Source of the DNA: Nonomuraea wenchangensis
GTDB lineage: Bacteria; Actinomycetota; Actinomycetes; Streptosporangiales; Streptosporangiaceae
Direction of reading: 5' to 3'
NCBI RefSeq assembly: GCF_900111685.1
Contig: NZ_FOHX01000022.1
Span: forward strand, 1 to 64,000
DNA: 64,000 nt
In this document: in pieces, positions 51,202 to 60,641 of the stretch
How the letters are laid out: every line of letters starts with the position of its first letter
Position numbering within the stretch: the first letter of the stretch is position 1
The notes under the pieces: generated by a model
What the model was told of the DNA's origin: nothing
Databases searched by the model: none
What the model saw: only the letters and a program-made list of their open reading frames with translations
Made by a program: the position numbers and the translations under genes

Positions 51202-54200
51202 TTAACAAATCGATGAACTGTCGGTGACCAGTTCACTCTCTCGCTGTTCGCCGCCTCGCTGTTCGCTCGGCTCCCTGTTCACCCGCCGTTCGGCCAGCAC
51301 GGCCACCACGGTCGCGGCCGCGGCGCAACCCAGGCCGATGCTCCAGCCGACAGGGCCGGTAGGGCGGGAGCCGAAGAGCCGACTGAGCCCCGGCACCGAA
51401 ATGATCACGGCCAGCGCGGCCAGCGACGACACCGCGGCGAGCACCACCATCCGGTCACGCCTGCCCAGCGCCAACGTCTGCAGCAACTGCGCCGCCACCA
51501 GGCCGATGAGGCCCACCGTATCCGCCCGCCCCCGGGTGCCACTCACCCGGGCCAGCAGCCATGCCATGGTGGCGGCGGCCGCCGTGACGACGGCGCGCAG
51601 GTAGATGTCCCGCGTCAGGGCGGCGCCCAGCGAGGCCTCCGGCCCCTCGGACAGCAGGCGCTCGGGACTGGCCGCGCTCGGCGGCCGGACGGCCACCGCC
51701 ATGGCGGGCAGCATGTCGGTGAGCAGGTTGACCAGCAGGAGCTGGCGGGTGTTCAAGGCGCTCCGGCCGGTCAGGAGGCTGGATCCGAGCGTGAAGGCGA
51801 TCTCCCCGATGTTGCCGCCGAGCAGGATGCCCAGCGCGTCACGCACGGACGCCCACATGCCCCGGCCCTCGACGATCGCGTCGATGATCGTCTCGATCCG
51901 GTCGTCCGCCATGACGATGTCGGCGGCGGCCCTGGCGGCCGGGGCGGCGTTCGTCCCGAGGGCGATGCCCACGTCGGCGAGCCGGATCGCGGGCACGTCA
52001 TTGGCGCCGTCACCGGTGACGGCCACGACCTTGTCCGCCTTGCGAAAGCTGGTGACGATCCGCGCCTTGTGCTCGGGCGTGACCCGGGCGAACACCGCCA
52101 CCTCTGCCAGCGCCTCCGTCAGGGCGTCGTCGTCGAGCGACTCAAGTTCGGGGCCGGTCATCACGCGCTGGCCGTTCAGGGCGCCGATCTCCGCCGCGAT
52201 GGCCTCCGCCGTGCTGGGATGGTCGCCGGTGAGCATGACGACGCGTACGCCCGCCCGCATGAGCTGCTCCACGCTGCGCTTGGCCGTCGGGCGCACCGGG
52301 TCGGCCAGGCCGATGAACCCGAGAAAGCTCAGGTTCTCGATGCGCGACTCGTCCAGGTCCGCGCGACTGGAGGCGGGCCGCTCGGCGACGGCGAGCACGC
52401 GGAAGCCCTGCAAGGCCAGCCGTTCCATCCCCTGCCCCAGCTCCCGCCTGACGCTCTCGTCCAGCGCGACGCGTCGCCCGTTCACGAGCATGGTGGTGGA
52501 CCTGGCGATCACGATCTCGGGAGCGCCCTTCACGCTCAGCACCTGTCCCGACTCCGACCGGCCGAGAACGGCGTGATAGCCGCGAGCCGGTTCGAAGGGG
52601 AGCTCGTCCACGCGCTGCCACGTACGCAGCCCGTCCTCCGGGGTGACGCCGAGCCGCTCGGCGCCTTCCACGACCGCGCGGTCCGTGGGATGCGGAATGG
52701 CGCGCCCGCCCTCGAACCTGGGGCCGGCGCGCAGCGCCGCGCCCACGATCGCCCTCAGCTCCGGCGTGGCCTCCTCGACCACCTGCTCGATCCGCCCGTC
52801 CGAGACCATGCGCAGGCTGATGTGGCCTTGGGTGAGGGTTCCCGTCTTGTCGAAGCAGAGCACGTCCACCCGGCCCAGCGCCTCGATCGTGGACGGATTC
52901 CGGACCAGCGTGTTGCGGGCGGACAGGCGTTTGGCCGAAGCGAGCTCGGCCACGGTGGCGACGAACGGCAGGCCTTCCGGCACCGCCGCCACCATCAGGC
53001 TCACCGCCGGGGCGAGCGCCTGGGCGAACGGCGAGCCGCGGAGCAACTCGACCAGCAGCAGCACCGCGCCGGAGCCCAGCGCGGTCGGCAGGATCTTGCG
53101 GCCCAGGGCGCGCAGCCGCAGCTCCACCCCGCTCGGCGGCGGCTGTTCCTGGCTCAGTCTGGCGGTCCTGCCCGCCACGGTCGCCTCACCCGTGGCCACG
53201 ACCACGGCCAGCCCGTGCCCCGCCGCGACGGTCGTCCCCTCGTAGACCATCGACACGCGATCCGCGACGGCGGGCGCCGCGCTCGGCGCGGCTGTCTTGG
53301 TGACGAGCTGGGACTCGCCGGTGAGGGAGGCCTCGTCCATCTCCAGCCCGGCCGCCTTGATCAGCCTCCCGTCGGCCGGTACGGCGTCGCCGGCCCCGAG
53401 CTCGATCACGTCACCGGGCACCAGGGCGTCGGCGTCGCCCGGCACGAGACCCGTGGGGCGACGCAGCCGTACCCGGACGGCGGTGCGCTCGGTGAGGCGG
53501 TGCAGCGCGCGGTCGGCGCCTCGCCGCTGGGCGCCTCCGAGCAGGGCACCCGTGGCCATCACCGCGCCGATCAGCACCGCGTCGAGCACCGAGCCGAACG
53601 CGGCCGACAGTCCCGCACCCACGGCCAGGAGCGGGGTCATCGGGTTGGCGAGCTCCTCCACCGACGCGCCGACCAGGGACTGCGGCCCCTTGGCCGCCGC
53701 CGGCCGGGCGGTTCTGCGGCGGTCGGCCTCCGCCTCGGTCAGCCCTTTGGGCGATGTGCGGAGCCGGTCCACGACGTCGCGGGCCGCCATGGCGTGCCAG
53801 GGCGTGTGGTCGGCGCGGATCGGCGGGGCCTCCCGCCCGATGCTCCTGGCCGTCCACTGCCCGGCCACGAGGGCGGCCAGTGAGGTGCAGTCGCGCACCA
53901 GGTACGCGCGCCCGACCACGGTCGACGCCGGGCCGAGGAGCGCCAGCCCGACGCCGGCGACCGAGCCGGCGGCGGACACGGACACGGCTCGCACGCTCGC
54001 CTTCCTGGCCGCGGTCAGGAAGCGGAGGAGCAGGTGCACGCCGTCGAGCTCGGCGATCACATCGGCGTCCCACGGGACCCGCCGTACGCCTTCGAGCAGG
54101 CCGATCCCCAGGTCGGCCTGGCGCAGCCCGCGCCGGCCGCGCTGCGACACCACGGCCACGCCGCGCCCCTCGGACTGCAGAGCTCGCACCGATGCGGCGA

Positions 54201-55581
54201 ACCCGGCGCCGCCGCTGATGGACCGTTCCAGGCCCAGGCGCCGGACGAGGCCGGGCTCCCCGTCGGCCAGGACCACCTCGCACCTGCCCTTCGCGGCCGC
54301 GACCAGGGCATCGGCGGCGGGATGCAGCTCGCGGGCCAGCCCGACCAGCGCGATCGGCGTGCCGTCCCGCGAGACCTCGACCGGGCGTACGCCGTGCTCA
54401 CGCCACTGCTCCGGCCACTGATCCGGCGCGCCCGCGTACGGTCGCGCGCTCCACCCGTCGCGGTCGCGCTCGGCGCCGGGGTCGGTGAGGTCGAGCAGTG
54501 CGTACAGCCGGGCGTGCAGTTCGTCCAGATCCACGTCGGGAGAGCGCGGCAGCACACCGTCGATCGCCCACCCGCCCGTGGTGAGCACGGCGGCGTCAAG
54601 GACCACGGTGTCGATACGGTCCATGCGGCTCAGCGCGTCACGGTTGAGCACCATTGCGGCGCGTCCGGCCAGAGCACGCACGACGGCGCTGGTGAAGGCG
54701 TCCCGGCCCAGGCTCGCCGCCTTGGGGATGCCGCTGACCAGCACGGCCAGCCCGCGATGGTGGCTCTGGCTGATGATCCAGGTCGCCCCATGCCCGGCCA
54801 GCGACGCGGCGCTGGCCGCGTCGGCGTAGCGCTCCACTGGCCCGAGCCGCAGCGGGACCGGCCGCGCCCCCGCGGGTGCGCTGATGTGCCGGTACGCCCC
54901 CGGCGCCGCCGCGAACTCCTCCTCGCGCCGCTCCCACGCCCGCCGCCCGGCACGAGCCTCGACATAGCGTACGGTCGCGGCGACGGAGTCGATCAGCAGC
55001 GAGGCGGGGCGCATGCTCAGCGTCTGGGTGACGACCCTGGACGTCACCAGCATCACGTCCACGGCGCGTTTGCCGATGCGCCGCTCCAGCTCCGTACGCA
55101 CGCGCGGGGTGTTCTCGACCAGCGTGAAGAGATTGGGCACCACGGCGGGCAGCGCGGGCAGGCGGGCCAGCCGGCCGGTCACCGCCAGCCCGGTGCCGGC
55201 GAGGTGCATGCCGAGGCGCATCCCGGCCAGGGCCTGCTGCTCCACCCCGTCGAGAACGCGAGCCGGGCCAGGCGGCTGGTCACCGGCGTCGAACTCCGCC
55301 ACGATGGCCACCAGGTCGGCGACGTCCACCGTCTCATCGCAGCTCACGAAGACGCTGCCGAGCGCCCCGTTCACCTCCGCGCGCGGCATCCCGGCCGCGC
55401 GCAGCCGCTGTTCGAGAACGCGGGCGAGCCCCTCCGTCCGGGGCCCGCCGATGCTCCTCAGCTCGATCCGCACTCCCCCGGGGCAGCGCCGCACCCGGCG
55501 CGGGCGCGGGAGGACGCTTCGCACCGGTTGCGGGAGCATGTCAAGCAGCGTGTCAAGGGAGAGCATGCCGAACAACGCCAT
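51202..55581 (-). CDS. large cation-translocating P-type ATPase (CtpI-like)
   Basis: This 1459-residue transporter is much longer than usual (700-900). The first 600 residues contain a degenerate metal-binding-like segment, helical regions and a duplicated HAD-like region (VLDAAVLTTGGWAIDGVLPR) that lacks the phosphorylation Asp. The C-terminal 850 residues form a complete P-type core: actuator TGES (754-757), phosphorylation site CFDKTGTLT (D911), hinge TGDGANDVPAIRLADVG (G1190-D1195), and P2-type C-terminal helices. This architecture matches mycobacterial CtpI. The ion is unknown. Confidence 0.88.
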   Translation of the reverse strand: MALFGMLSLDTLLDMLPQPVRSVLPRPRRVRRCPGGVRIELRSIGGPRTEGLARVLEQRLRAAGMPRAEVNGALGSVFVSCDETVDVADLVAIVAEFDAGDQPPGPARVLDGVEQQALAGMRLGMHLAGTGLAVTGRLARLPALPAVVPNLFTLVENTPRVRTELERRIGKRAVDVMLVTSRVVTQTLSMRPASLLIDSVAATVRYVEARAGRRAWERREEEFAAAPGAYRHISAPAGARPVPLRLGPVERYADAASAASLAGHGATWIISQSHHRGLAVLVSGIPKAASLGRDAFTSAVVRALAGRAAMVLNRDALSRMDRIDTVVLDAAVLTTGGWAIDGVLPRSPDVDLDELHARLYALLDLTDPGAERDRDGWSARPYAGAPDQWPEQWREHGVRPVEVSRDGTPIALVGLARELHPAADALVAAAKGRCEVVLADGEPGLVRRLGLERSISGGAGFAASVRALQSEGRGVAVVSQRGRRGLRQADLGIGLLEGVRRVPWDADVIAELDGVHLLLRFLTAARKASVRAVSVSAAGSVAGVGLALLGPASTVVGRAYLVRDCTSLAALVAGQWTARSIGREAPPIRADHTPWHAMAARDVVDRLRTSPKGLTEAEADRRRTARPAAAKGPQSLVGASVEELANPMTPLLAVGAGLSAAFGSVLDAVLIGAVMATGALLGGAQRRGADRALHRLTERTAVRVRLRRPTGLVPGDADALVPGDVIELGAGDAVPADGRLIKAAGLEMDEASLTGESQLVTKTAAPSAAPAVADRVSMVYEGTTVAAGHGLAVVVATGEATVAGRTARLSQEQPPPSGVELRLRALGRKILPTALGSGAVLLLVELLRGSPFAQALAPAVSLMVAAVPEGLPFVATVAELASAKRLSARNTLVRNPSTIEALGRVDVLCFDKTGTLTQGHISLRMVSDGRIEQVVEEATPELRAIVGAALRAGPRFEGGRAIPHPTDRAVVEGAERLGVTPEDGLRTWQRVDELPFEPARGYHAVLGRSESGQVLSVKGAPEIVIARSTTMLVNGRRVALDESVRRELGQGMERLALQGFRVLAVAERPASSRADLDESRIENLSFLGFIGLADPVRPTAKRSVEQLMRAGVRVVMLTGDHPSTAEAIAAEIGALNGQRVMTGPELESLDDDALTEALAEVAVFARVTPEHKARIVTSFRKADKVVAVTGDGANDVPAIRLADVGIALGTNAAPAARAAADIVMADDRIETIIDAIVEGRGMWASVRDALGILLGGNIGEIAFTLGSSLLTGRSALNTRQLLLVNLLTDMLPAMAVAVRPPSAASPERLLSEGPEASLGAALTRDIYLRAVVTAAAATMAWLLARVSGTRGRADTVGLIGLVAAQLLQTLALGRRDRMVVLAAVSSLAALAVIISVPGLSRLFGSRPTGPVGWSIGLGCAAAATVVAVLAERRVNREPSEQRGGEQRESELVTDSSSIC

Positions 55582-55619
55582 AGATCCTCATGTCCTCCCG
55601 TCTATGGCGATGTCGCTGC

Positions 55620-56090
55620 TCACTTGCTCTTGCGCTTGCTCGCGGCCTCGGCCGCCGCCCGCTGTGCGGCGGCCGCGCCGCGCGTCTTCGGCTCCGGCCG
55701 CTCCGGCGGCTCCTGCGGCTGGGCCCGCGCGGTCGTCTCGCTCTTCCTCTCGGTCTTGGACGCCCCCTGCCGCCGTCGCTGCATGACGGCCATGCCCACG
55801 CCGATGGCGGCGGCGACCGGCCATTCGATGACCCCGAAGACCGCCATCGCGCCGAGCGCTCCGTAGTAGGCGACGCGCTCGGGCGGCGGAAGGACCGTCC
55901 TGGCGACGTCGACGTAGTGTCCGAATTCCTGTTTGCTGATGTGCGGCATCGGGACAGACGGCATCGACACGTGAGGCATCTCGACCTGCCGCCGGCGGAC
56001 CTCGATACCGAGCATCGGCATGTCGATCCGCCTGGGCTCTCCTCCGTTCGACGTGACCTCGTCACGCCCCTGTTGCTGGGTAGCGGTCAT
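55620..56090 (-). CDS. hypothetical membrane protein upstream of the P-type ATPase
   Basis: This 156-residue protein has a polar N-terminus with a Met/Pro/His-rich stretch (EMPHVSMPSVPMPHISKQEF), a hydrophobic hairpin (YYGALGAMAVFGVIEWPVAA with AIGVGMAVM) and a basic, Ala/Lys-rich tail (RAAAEAASKRKSK). The Met/His-rich part could bind metal (speculation). It lies 38 bp upstream of the ATPase start, so the two are probably co-transcribed. No gene is seen in 56091-56312. Confidence 0.7.
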   Translation of the reverse strand: MTATQQQGRDEVTSNGGEPRRIDMPMLGIEVRRRQVEMPHVSMPSVPMPHISKQEFGHYVDVARTVLPPPERVAYYGALGAMAVFGVIEWPVAAAIGVGMAVMQRRRQGASKTERKSETTARAQPQEPPERPEPKTRGAAAAQRAAAEAASKRKSK

Positions 56091-56312
56091 GACCCCTCCT
56101 CTGAATCAGACCTTCTTGACCTCCTATCCACAGATCCAGCACCTTATTCCAGATCACCCATATTCAATGATTTTGCCCAATCCTTAATGAATTCTGCTTT
56201 TCACCTGGTGACGGGTGCCGTCTCGGTCCGCTCCGCAACCTCCTGGGTCTCATATTCGAACAATTCGCACAGACTTGTGGAAGAGTGAGCTGGACCTGAT
56301 CGGGATCCGGGC

Positions 56313-57371
56313 TCATTGTCGGGTCGTCGGCGCGTCCTCGATGATCCAGTGGATCCCATGTGGGATGAGGAAGTCGAGGAAGGCGGTCGGGTGGTAGGCC
56401 TGGGCGGGTGCGAGTACTCCCGGCTTGGCGGGGTCGGCGATGAGACGACGGGCGCTTTCGACGGCGATCACCGCGGTCGTGCCGTAGGTGTCGGGGCCCT
56501 GGACGATGCCGCGGGCGCGGCGGCCGTCGGCACTGGTGGCGTCGAGCACGTAGGTGAAGCGCTGGGTGCGGCGGCTGTCCTCATCGGGTCCTTCCGGCAG
56601 GCTCTCGATGATCTCCGGTGTGAGCGGGATGTTCAGCCGGTCGCCCAACGCCGCCTCGGTCAGGCCCTCGACATGCCGGACGGGGATGTGACGGGGAATG
56701 GTCACCACCTCCGGCACCGGAAAGGCCATCACCGGGGTTGCCTCCGACTGTCCTGGCAGCCTGATCGCGGTGTGGCGGGCGGGCACGCCGGGGCGCCAGT
56801 CGCCGTCGTCGTAGGTCAGACCTCCCGCCTTGATGGCGTCGATCGTTTCGACCAGCGAGCGCAGCGAACCGCGCGACATGCCGCCGCCCCCGACGATCAC
56901 GTGGGTAGTGATGATCTCTTCGACCGATTCAAGGTGGTCGGCCAGGATATGGGCCATGAGGTCTACCGGGACGCAGCCGTCGTTGGCGGCGGGTACGACG
57001 GTGACCCCGGCGTTCTCCGCCTCCGTGGTGAAGGTGTCGAAGATCTTCTTGATGTAGAGCTGCTCGCCCGAGGTGTCGACGTAGTGACAGCCGGCGGCGA
57101 TCGCGGCGCGGACCACGGCCTCACCTGAGGAGGTGAAGGGCCCGGCGCAGTTGATGACGCCGTCGCAGCCGCGGAACGCGCGCACCAGCGCCTCATGGTC
57201 GCTGGTGTCGGCCACGCGTCGTTCCGCGTGGAGGAGGCCGACCGCCGAGGCCGCCTCCTCCAGGCGCGCGAGATCACGTCCGGCCAGGACCGTCTCGATG
57301 TCACGTCGTGCCAGTTCGGTGAGCACGAGCTTTCCCTGGTATCCACTCGCGCCATAAACGGCGATCTTCAT
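56313..57371 (-). CDS. saccharopine dehydrogenase-like NAD(P)-binding protein
   Basis: This 352-residue protein has an N-terminal Rossmann domain (KIAVYGASGYQGKLVLTELA), GCDGVINCAGPFTSSGEAVV and CHYVDTSGEQLYIKKIF, the pattern of actinobacterial saccharopine-dehydrogenase-like or trans-acting enoyl reductase relatives. The C-terminal part (PVPEVVTIPRHIPVRHVEGL) is family-typical. The substrate is unknown. It is divergent from an AraC regulator that probably controls it. Confidence 0.88.
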   Translation of the reverse strand: MKIAVYGASGYQGKLVLTELARRDIETVLAGRDLARLEEAASAVGLLHAERRVADTSDHEALVRAFRGCDGVINCAGPFTSSGEAVVRAAIAAGCHYVDTSGEQLYIKKIFDTFTTEAENAGVTVVPAANDGCVPVDLMAHILADHLESVEEIITTHVIVGGGGMSRGSLRSLVETIDAIKAGGLTYDDGDWRPGVPARHTAIRLPGQSEATPVMAFPVPEVVTIPRHIPVRHVEGLTEAALGDRLNIPLTPEIIESLPEGPDEDSRRTQRFTYVLDATSADGRRARGIVQGPDTYGTTAVIAVESARRLIADPAKPGVLAPAQAYHPTAFLDFLIPHGIHWIIEDAPTTRQ

Positions 57372-57433
57372 GTCGTCTCCTCATGATGGAGCTGCACGGT
57401 TGCTCAGCCACCAGCACAGTAAGGTGCCAACAC

Positions 57434-57480
57434 AAGACGATTGAATGCATGATCCGCTCCAGTATTTGCGTCATCGTCTT
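57434..57480. promoter_or_regulatory. widely spaced inverted repeat in the AraC divergent promoter
   Basis: AAGACGAT (57434-57441) and ATCGTCTT (57473-57480) are perfect 8-bp inverted arms with a 31-bp spacer. They lie 63 bp from the dehydrogenase start and 32 bp before the AraC start. AraC monomers often bind such separated half-sites. The match could also be chance. Confidence 0.4.
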
Positions 57481-57511
57481 CGCCGAGGTTGTCGTTGGTT
57501 ACATTGGCTGC

Positions 57512-58474
57512 GTGGATGTTCTGTCTGATGTGGTGAGCGCGGCGCGTACCGGTCGACCCCACTCGGGCCGGGTGACCAAGTCCGCCCCCTTCGCCGAGCG
57601 GTTTGCGCCGGTGCCGTCCGCCGGGTTCCACATCGTTCTCCAGGGAGCCTGCTGGCTTCTCCCCTCACAGGGTGAGCCGATCGCGCTCGGGCCGGGCGAC
57701 GTGGTGTTCCTGCCGCGCGGATCCGCACACGGTCTGGCCGACGAACCGTCCACCCCCATGAGCGAGCCGCCCACAACGCTCACCGGAGTCCATGACGACC
57801 GCGACGACCGGCCGCCGACGGTGGTCATGCTCTGCGGCGCCTACCTCCTAGACGAATCCGCGCCGCATCCGCTCCTGAACGACCTGCCCGAAGTCATCCA
57901 CCTACCGACGCGGGTAGGGCGCCACAGGGAACTCCACGCCGCGGTCGAACTCCTCGGCGTGGAACTGGACAACGACGCCCGCCCAGGCTCCGACACCATC
58001 CTGCTCACCCTGCTGGATCTTCTCCTGCTCTACATCCTGCGCGCGTGGTTCGAACAACAGCGCGTCTCCGGCCACTCCGCCACCGGCTGGGCCGCGGCCC
58101 TGCACGACCCCGCCGTCGCCGCCGCCCTCCGCGCCATCCATGAAGACCCCAGCCGGCCATGGACCGTCGAGGAGTTGGGCGCGCGGGCACGCCTGTCCCG
58201 CGCCGCCTTCGCCCGGCGGTTCACCCACCTGGTTGGCCGGCCACCGCTCACCTACCTGACATGGTGGCGGATGACCATCGCCGCTCGACTCCTGCGCACC
58301 TCCGACGCCCCCGTCAACACGATTGCCCAACAGGTCGGCTACAGCTCGCAGTACACCTTCACCCATGCCTTCAAACGCCAGTACGGGTCACCGCCCGGCA
58401 GCTACCGACACCAGCGCCCCACCTCGCCTCCGCACGGCCAGACAACCCGCGCAAGGCAGCCTGTCGGGAAGTGA
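57512..58474 (+). CDS. AraC-family transcriptional regulator with cupin sensor domain
   Basis: This 320-residue protein has an N-terminal cupin_6 domain (FHIVLQGACWLLPSQGEPIA, LGPGDVVFLPRGSAHGLAD) and a C-terminal AraC double helix-turn-helix (ARLSRAAFARRFTHLVGRPP, then VGYSSQYTFTHAFKRQYGSP). GTG 57512 (VDVLSDVVSAARTGRPHSGR) gives the normal family start; the frame is open 43 codons further upstream without conserved sequence. It is divergent from the saccharopine-dehydrogenase-like gene. Confidence 0.9.
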   Translation: MDVLSDVVSAARTGRPHSGRVTKSAPFAERFAPVPSAGFHIVLQGACWLLPSQGEPIALGPGDVVFLPRGSAHGLADEPSTPMSEPPTTLTGVHDDRDDRPPTVVMLCGAYLLDESAPHPLLNDLPEVIHLPTRVGRHRELHAAVELLGVELDNDARPGSDTILLTLLDLLLLYILRAWFEQQRVSGHSATGWAAALHDPAVAAALRAIHEDPSRPWTVEELGARARLSRAAFARRFTHLVGRPPLTYLTWWRMTIAARLLRTSDAPVNTIAQQVGYSSQYTFTHAFKRQYGSPPGSYRHQRPTSPPHGQTTRARQPVGK

Positions 58475-58559
58475 CGTCGGATGGCCGGGTCCGCACACGA
58501 ATTGACGACAGGATTTCCGACAGGAAGATCGGGCTCCAACCCTTCCCAGGGAGAGCCCG

Positions 58560-58800
58560 GTGCAGATCGTCTCCTCCCGCGTCTCCATCGCGACCCGGTC
58601 CCTGCTGCGGCAGCGCCACATCCTCACCGAGGCCGGCCTGCTCGTGCGCGCCGAAGGCGTGGCCGAGGGATTCCGGCCGGCCGACGGCGTCCTCCTCTTC
58701 GAGGACCCTGCCACCACCTCCAAGATCCCCGCCCTCGACCGGCCCGCGTTCGGCAAGATCGCCGCCAAGGCGCACCCCGGCGACACCCTGTGGGCAGGCG
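58560..58800 (+). pseudogene. serine recombinase (resolvase) N-terminal remnant
   Basis: From GTG 58560 the frame reads VQIVSSRVSIATRSLLRQRH, ILTEAGLL, then ADGVLLFEDPATTSKIPALD and RPAFGKIAAKAHPGDTL. This is a resolvase N-terminal domain, with Ser in the R-V-S-x-x-T region. An extra stretch of about 12 residues follows TEAGL. Homology ends at about 58790, where the sequence becomes the 3' part of the opposite-strand zinc-ribbon gene. The recombinase is truncated, so likely inactive. Confidence 0.55.
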
Positions 58801-59208
58801 CTCGACCAGGCTGGCCGGAGCCCCGGCCACGACGTCGCCCCGTTCGCGCAGCCTCGCGGCCACGTAGGACTCCAAGAGGTCCAGGTGCCGGACGTTGTAA
58901 GCCCACAGCACATGTCCGCAGCAGCCGGCCTGCAACCAGAGCGGTCGCCGGAAGAAGGGATCGACAGGGCCGCCGACGACGGCGGAGCCGACCGTCTCGT
59001 CCTTGACGTAGCCACATGCCGCGCAGCGCAGACGCCGACAAAGATTCAAGACCCCGGCGTCCTCAAGGGTCCCCGGCTGCGCCAGCACGACCGCGCACCC
59101 GTCGCATCGCGGACAGCGCACCAGCACCTCGTCGACGAAGTCGTACCCGTACTTCCGTTCGCGCCGATCCCGGAACCGTCCGCCGGGATCCGATGCACTC
59201 CCTGTCAC
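58624..59208 (-). CDS. zinc-ribbon protein with foreign, out-of-frame C-terminus
   Basis: From GTG 59208 the protein has three cysteine clusters (CPRCDGC, CRRLRCAACGY, CCGHVLWAYN), then HLDLLESYVAARLRERGDVV and PASLVERLPT. Related proteins continue with a basic region, but here after about residue 140 the sequence becomes Arg/Gly-rich nonsense read from the antisense of the recombinase fragment (58624-58790). The zinc-binding part is intact and may still fold, but the 3' end has been replaced by a deletion junction. Confidence 0.6.
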   Translation of the reverse strand: MTGSASDPGGRFRDRRERKYGYDFVDEVLVRCPRCDGCAVVLAQPGTLEDAGVLNLCRRLRCAACGYVKDETVGSAVVGGPVDPFFRRPLWLQAGCCGHVLWAYNVRHLDLLESYVAARLRERGDVVAGAPASLVERLPTGCRRGAPWRRSCRTRAGRGRGSWRWWQGPRRGGRRRPAGIPRPRLRRARAGRPR

Positions 59209-59276
59209 CTGATCAGTCTGCCTGGACCTGAAGGGATCGAAGGGCCATAAATGGCTCTTCTTACTACGATGTCCGG

Positions 59277-60503
59277 ATGAATTCCGCCCCGCCGCACACC
59301 CGCCGCCGTCTGGCCTGGTTGGACGCGCTGCGCGGACTGGCCTCGATGGTGGTGGTGTTCGAGCACGCGCTCCAGCCGCTCTGGCCGGAGGCGCGGGCGC
59401 CGATCAAGGCTGTCTTCGACCCCGGCTGGTACGGCGTACTGGTGTTCTTCCTGGTCAGCGGCTACATCGTGCCCGCGTCGCTGGAGCGCAGGGGAAGCGT
59501 GCGGGCCTTCTGGATCTCGCGCTTCTTCCGGTTATGGCCGCTGTTCACCGTGTGCGTCGCCGGTATGGCGCTGCTGGCAGCGGTCGGCTGGGACAGCCTC
59601 CACACATGGTGGGACAGCCGGCCAGTGGCGCTCGCCCTGGCACACGCCGGCATGCTGCAGAACCTGCTGTACGTGCCGAACCTGGCCAACGTGCTCTGGA
59701 CTCTGTCCTACGAGATGGCCTTCTACCTTCTGCTGACGGCGATGTTCACCTTGGGTGTGCACCGGCGCAGCACCGCGACCGCGCTGGCGTTCGCGGCGTC
59801 CGCTGTGCTGGGCGCCGGGCTGCTGCCGGTGACCCTCCTGTCGGCCGGCGGGGCGGGCCGCATGCTGACGGTCGTGGTCGTGGTGACCGCCGTACTGGCC
59901 GCTGGGCTGGCCGCGGTGCTGCGCGGCGGCAGGCGGGTACGGCAGGTCGGCGCCGTGGTCATCGCGGGCACGATCCTGCTGCTGCTGGCGGTCAACCAGA
60001 GTTATCCCGGCCCGTGGCAGGGGTTGTTCATCCTGGCGACCATGTTCGCCGGCACCGCGCTGTATCGCGTCGAGACAGGCCAGATCGGCCACGGGCACAT
60101 CGCCTGGGTGGCGCTGATACCGGTGGCGGGGTTGTGGCTCGCGCGCGCCGAGTCGGGAGTGCAGGTGGCGATCGCGGCGGCCTGGCTGACGTTCGCCGCC
60201 GGGGTCGCGCTGCGTCACCGTACGATGCCGTCGTGGCTGACCTGGCTGGGCCTGGTGTCGTACTCGATCTACCTGTTGCACCCGCTGCTGCTGGAGAGCG
60301 TGGAGTTCTTCCTGCCGGACGCGACGGCCGTGCCGTTGGCAGTGCGCCTGACGCTGCTGGCGGCCGTGTACGCCGCGCTGCTCGGCCTGTGCGCGCTGAC
60401 CTGGCGATGGGTGGAGATGCCGGCGCAGCGGCTGGGCAGGCGGCTGATCAGCCGGGCCGAATCCCGGGCAGAGCCCGGCTTGGAGAGGGCGGCCAGCGCG
60501 TGA
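59277..60503 (+). CDS. acyltransferase 3 (OafA/YrhL-type) membrane protein
   Basis: This 408-residue, about ten-helix O-acyltransferase starts RRRLAWLDALRGLASMVVVF followed by the catalytic His in FEHALQPLWP. The family R-F-x-R-L-W-P motif appears as ISRFFRLWPLFTVCV, and LGLVSYSIYLLHPLLLESVE lies near the C-terminus. It likely acetylates a cell-surface sugar or secondary metabolite. It lies alone, with a 138-bp gap to the next gene. Confidence 0.92.
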   Translation: MNSAPPHTRRRLAWLDALRGLASMVVVFEHALQPLWPEARAPIKAVFDPGWYGVLVFFLVSGYIVPASLERRGSVRAFWISRFFRLWPLFTVCVAGMALLAAVGWDSLHTWWDSRPVALALAHAGMLQNLLYVPNLANVLWTLSYEMAFYLLLTAMFTLGVHRRSTATALAFAASAVLGAGLLPVTLLSAGGAGRMLTVVVVVTAVLAAGLAAVLRGGRRVRQVGAVVIAGTILLLLAVNQSYPGPWQGLFILATMFAGTALYRVETGQIGHGHIAWVALIPVAGLWLARAESGVQVAIAAAWLTFAAGVALRHRTMPSWLTWLGLVSYSIYLLHPLLLESVEFFLPDATAVPLAVRLTLLAAVYAALLGLCALTWRWVEMPAQRLGRRLISRAESRAEPGLERAASA

Positions 60504-60641
60504 GGCCGCGCTGGGACGAACCACGCGAGTGATGGCCGGCGGGCCGGTATCCCAGGGACGTTGACAGGGTAACCAACCAAGCGCATGCTCGTTTTCGGCG
60601 GGTGGGCCGAATCGGCTCGCCCCTGTCGGAAGGGATCACCG

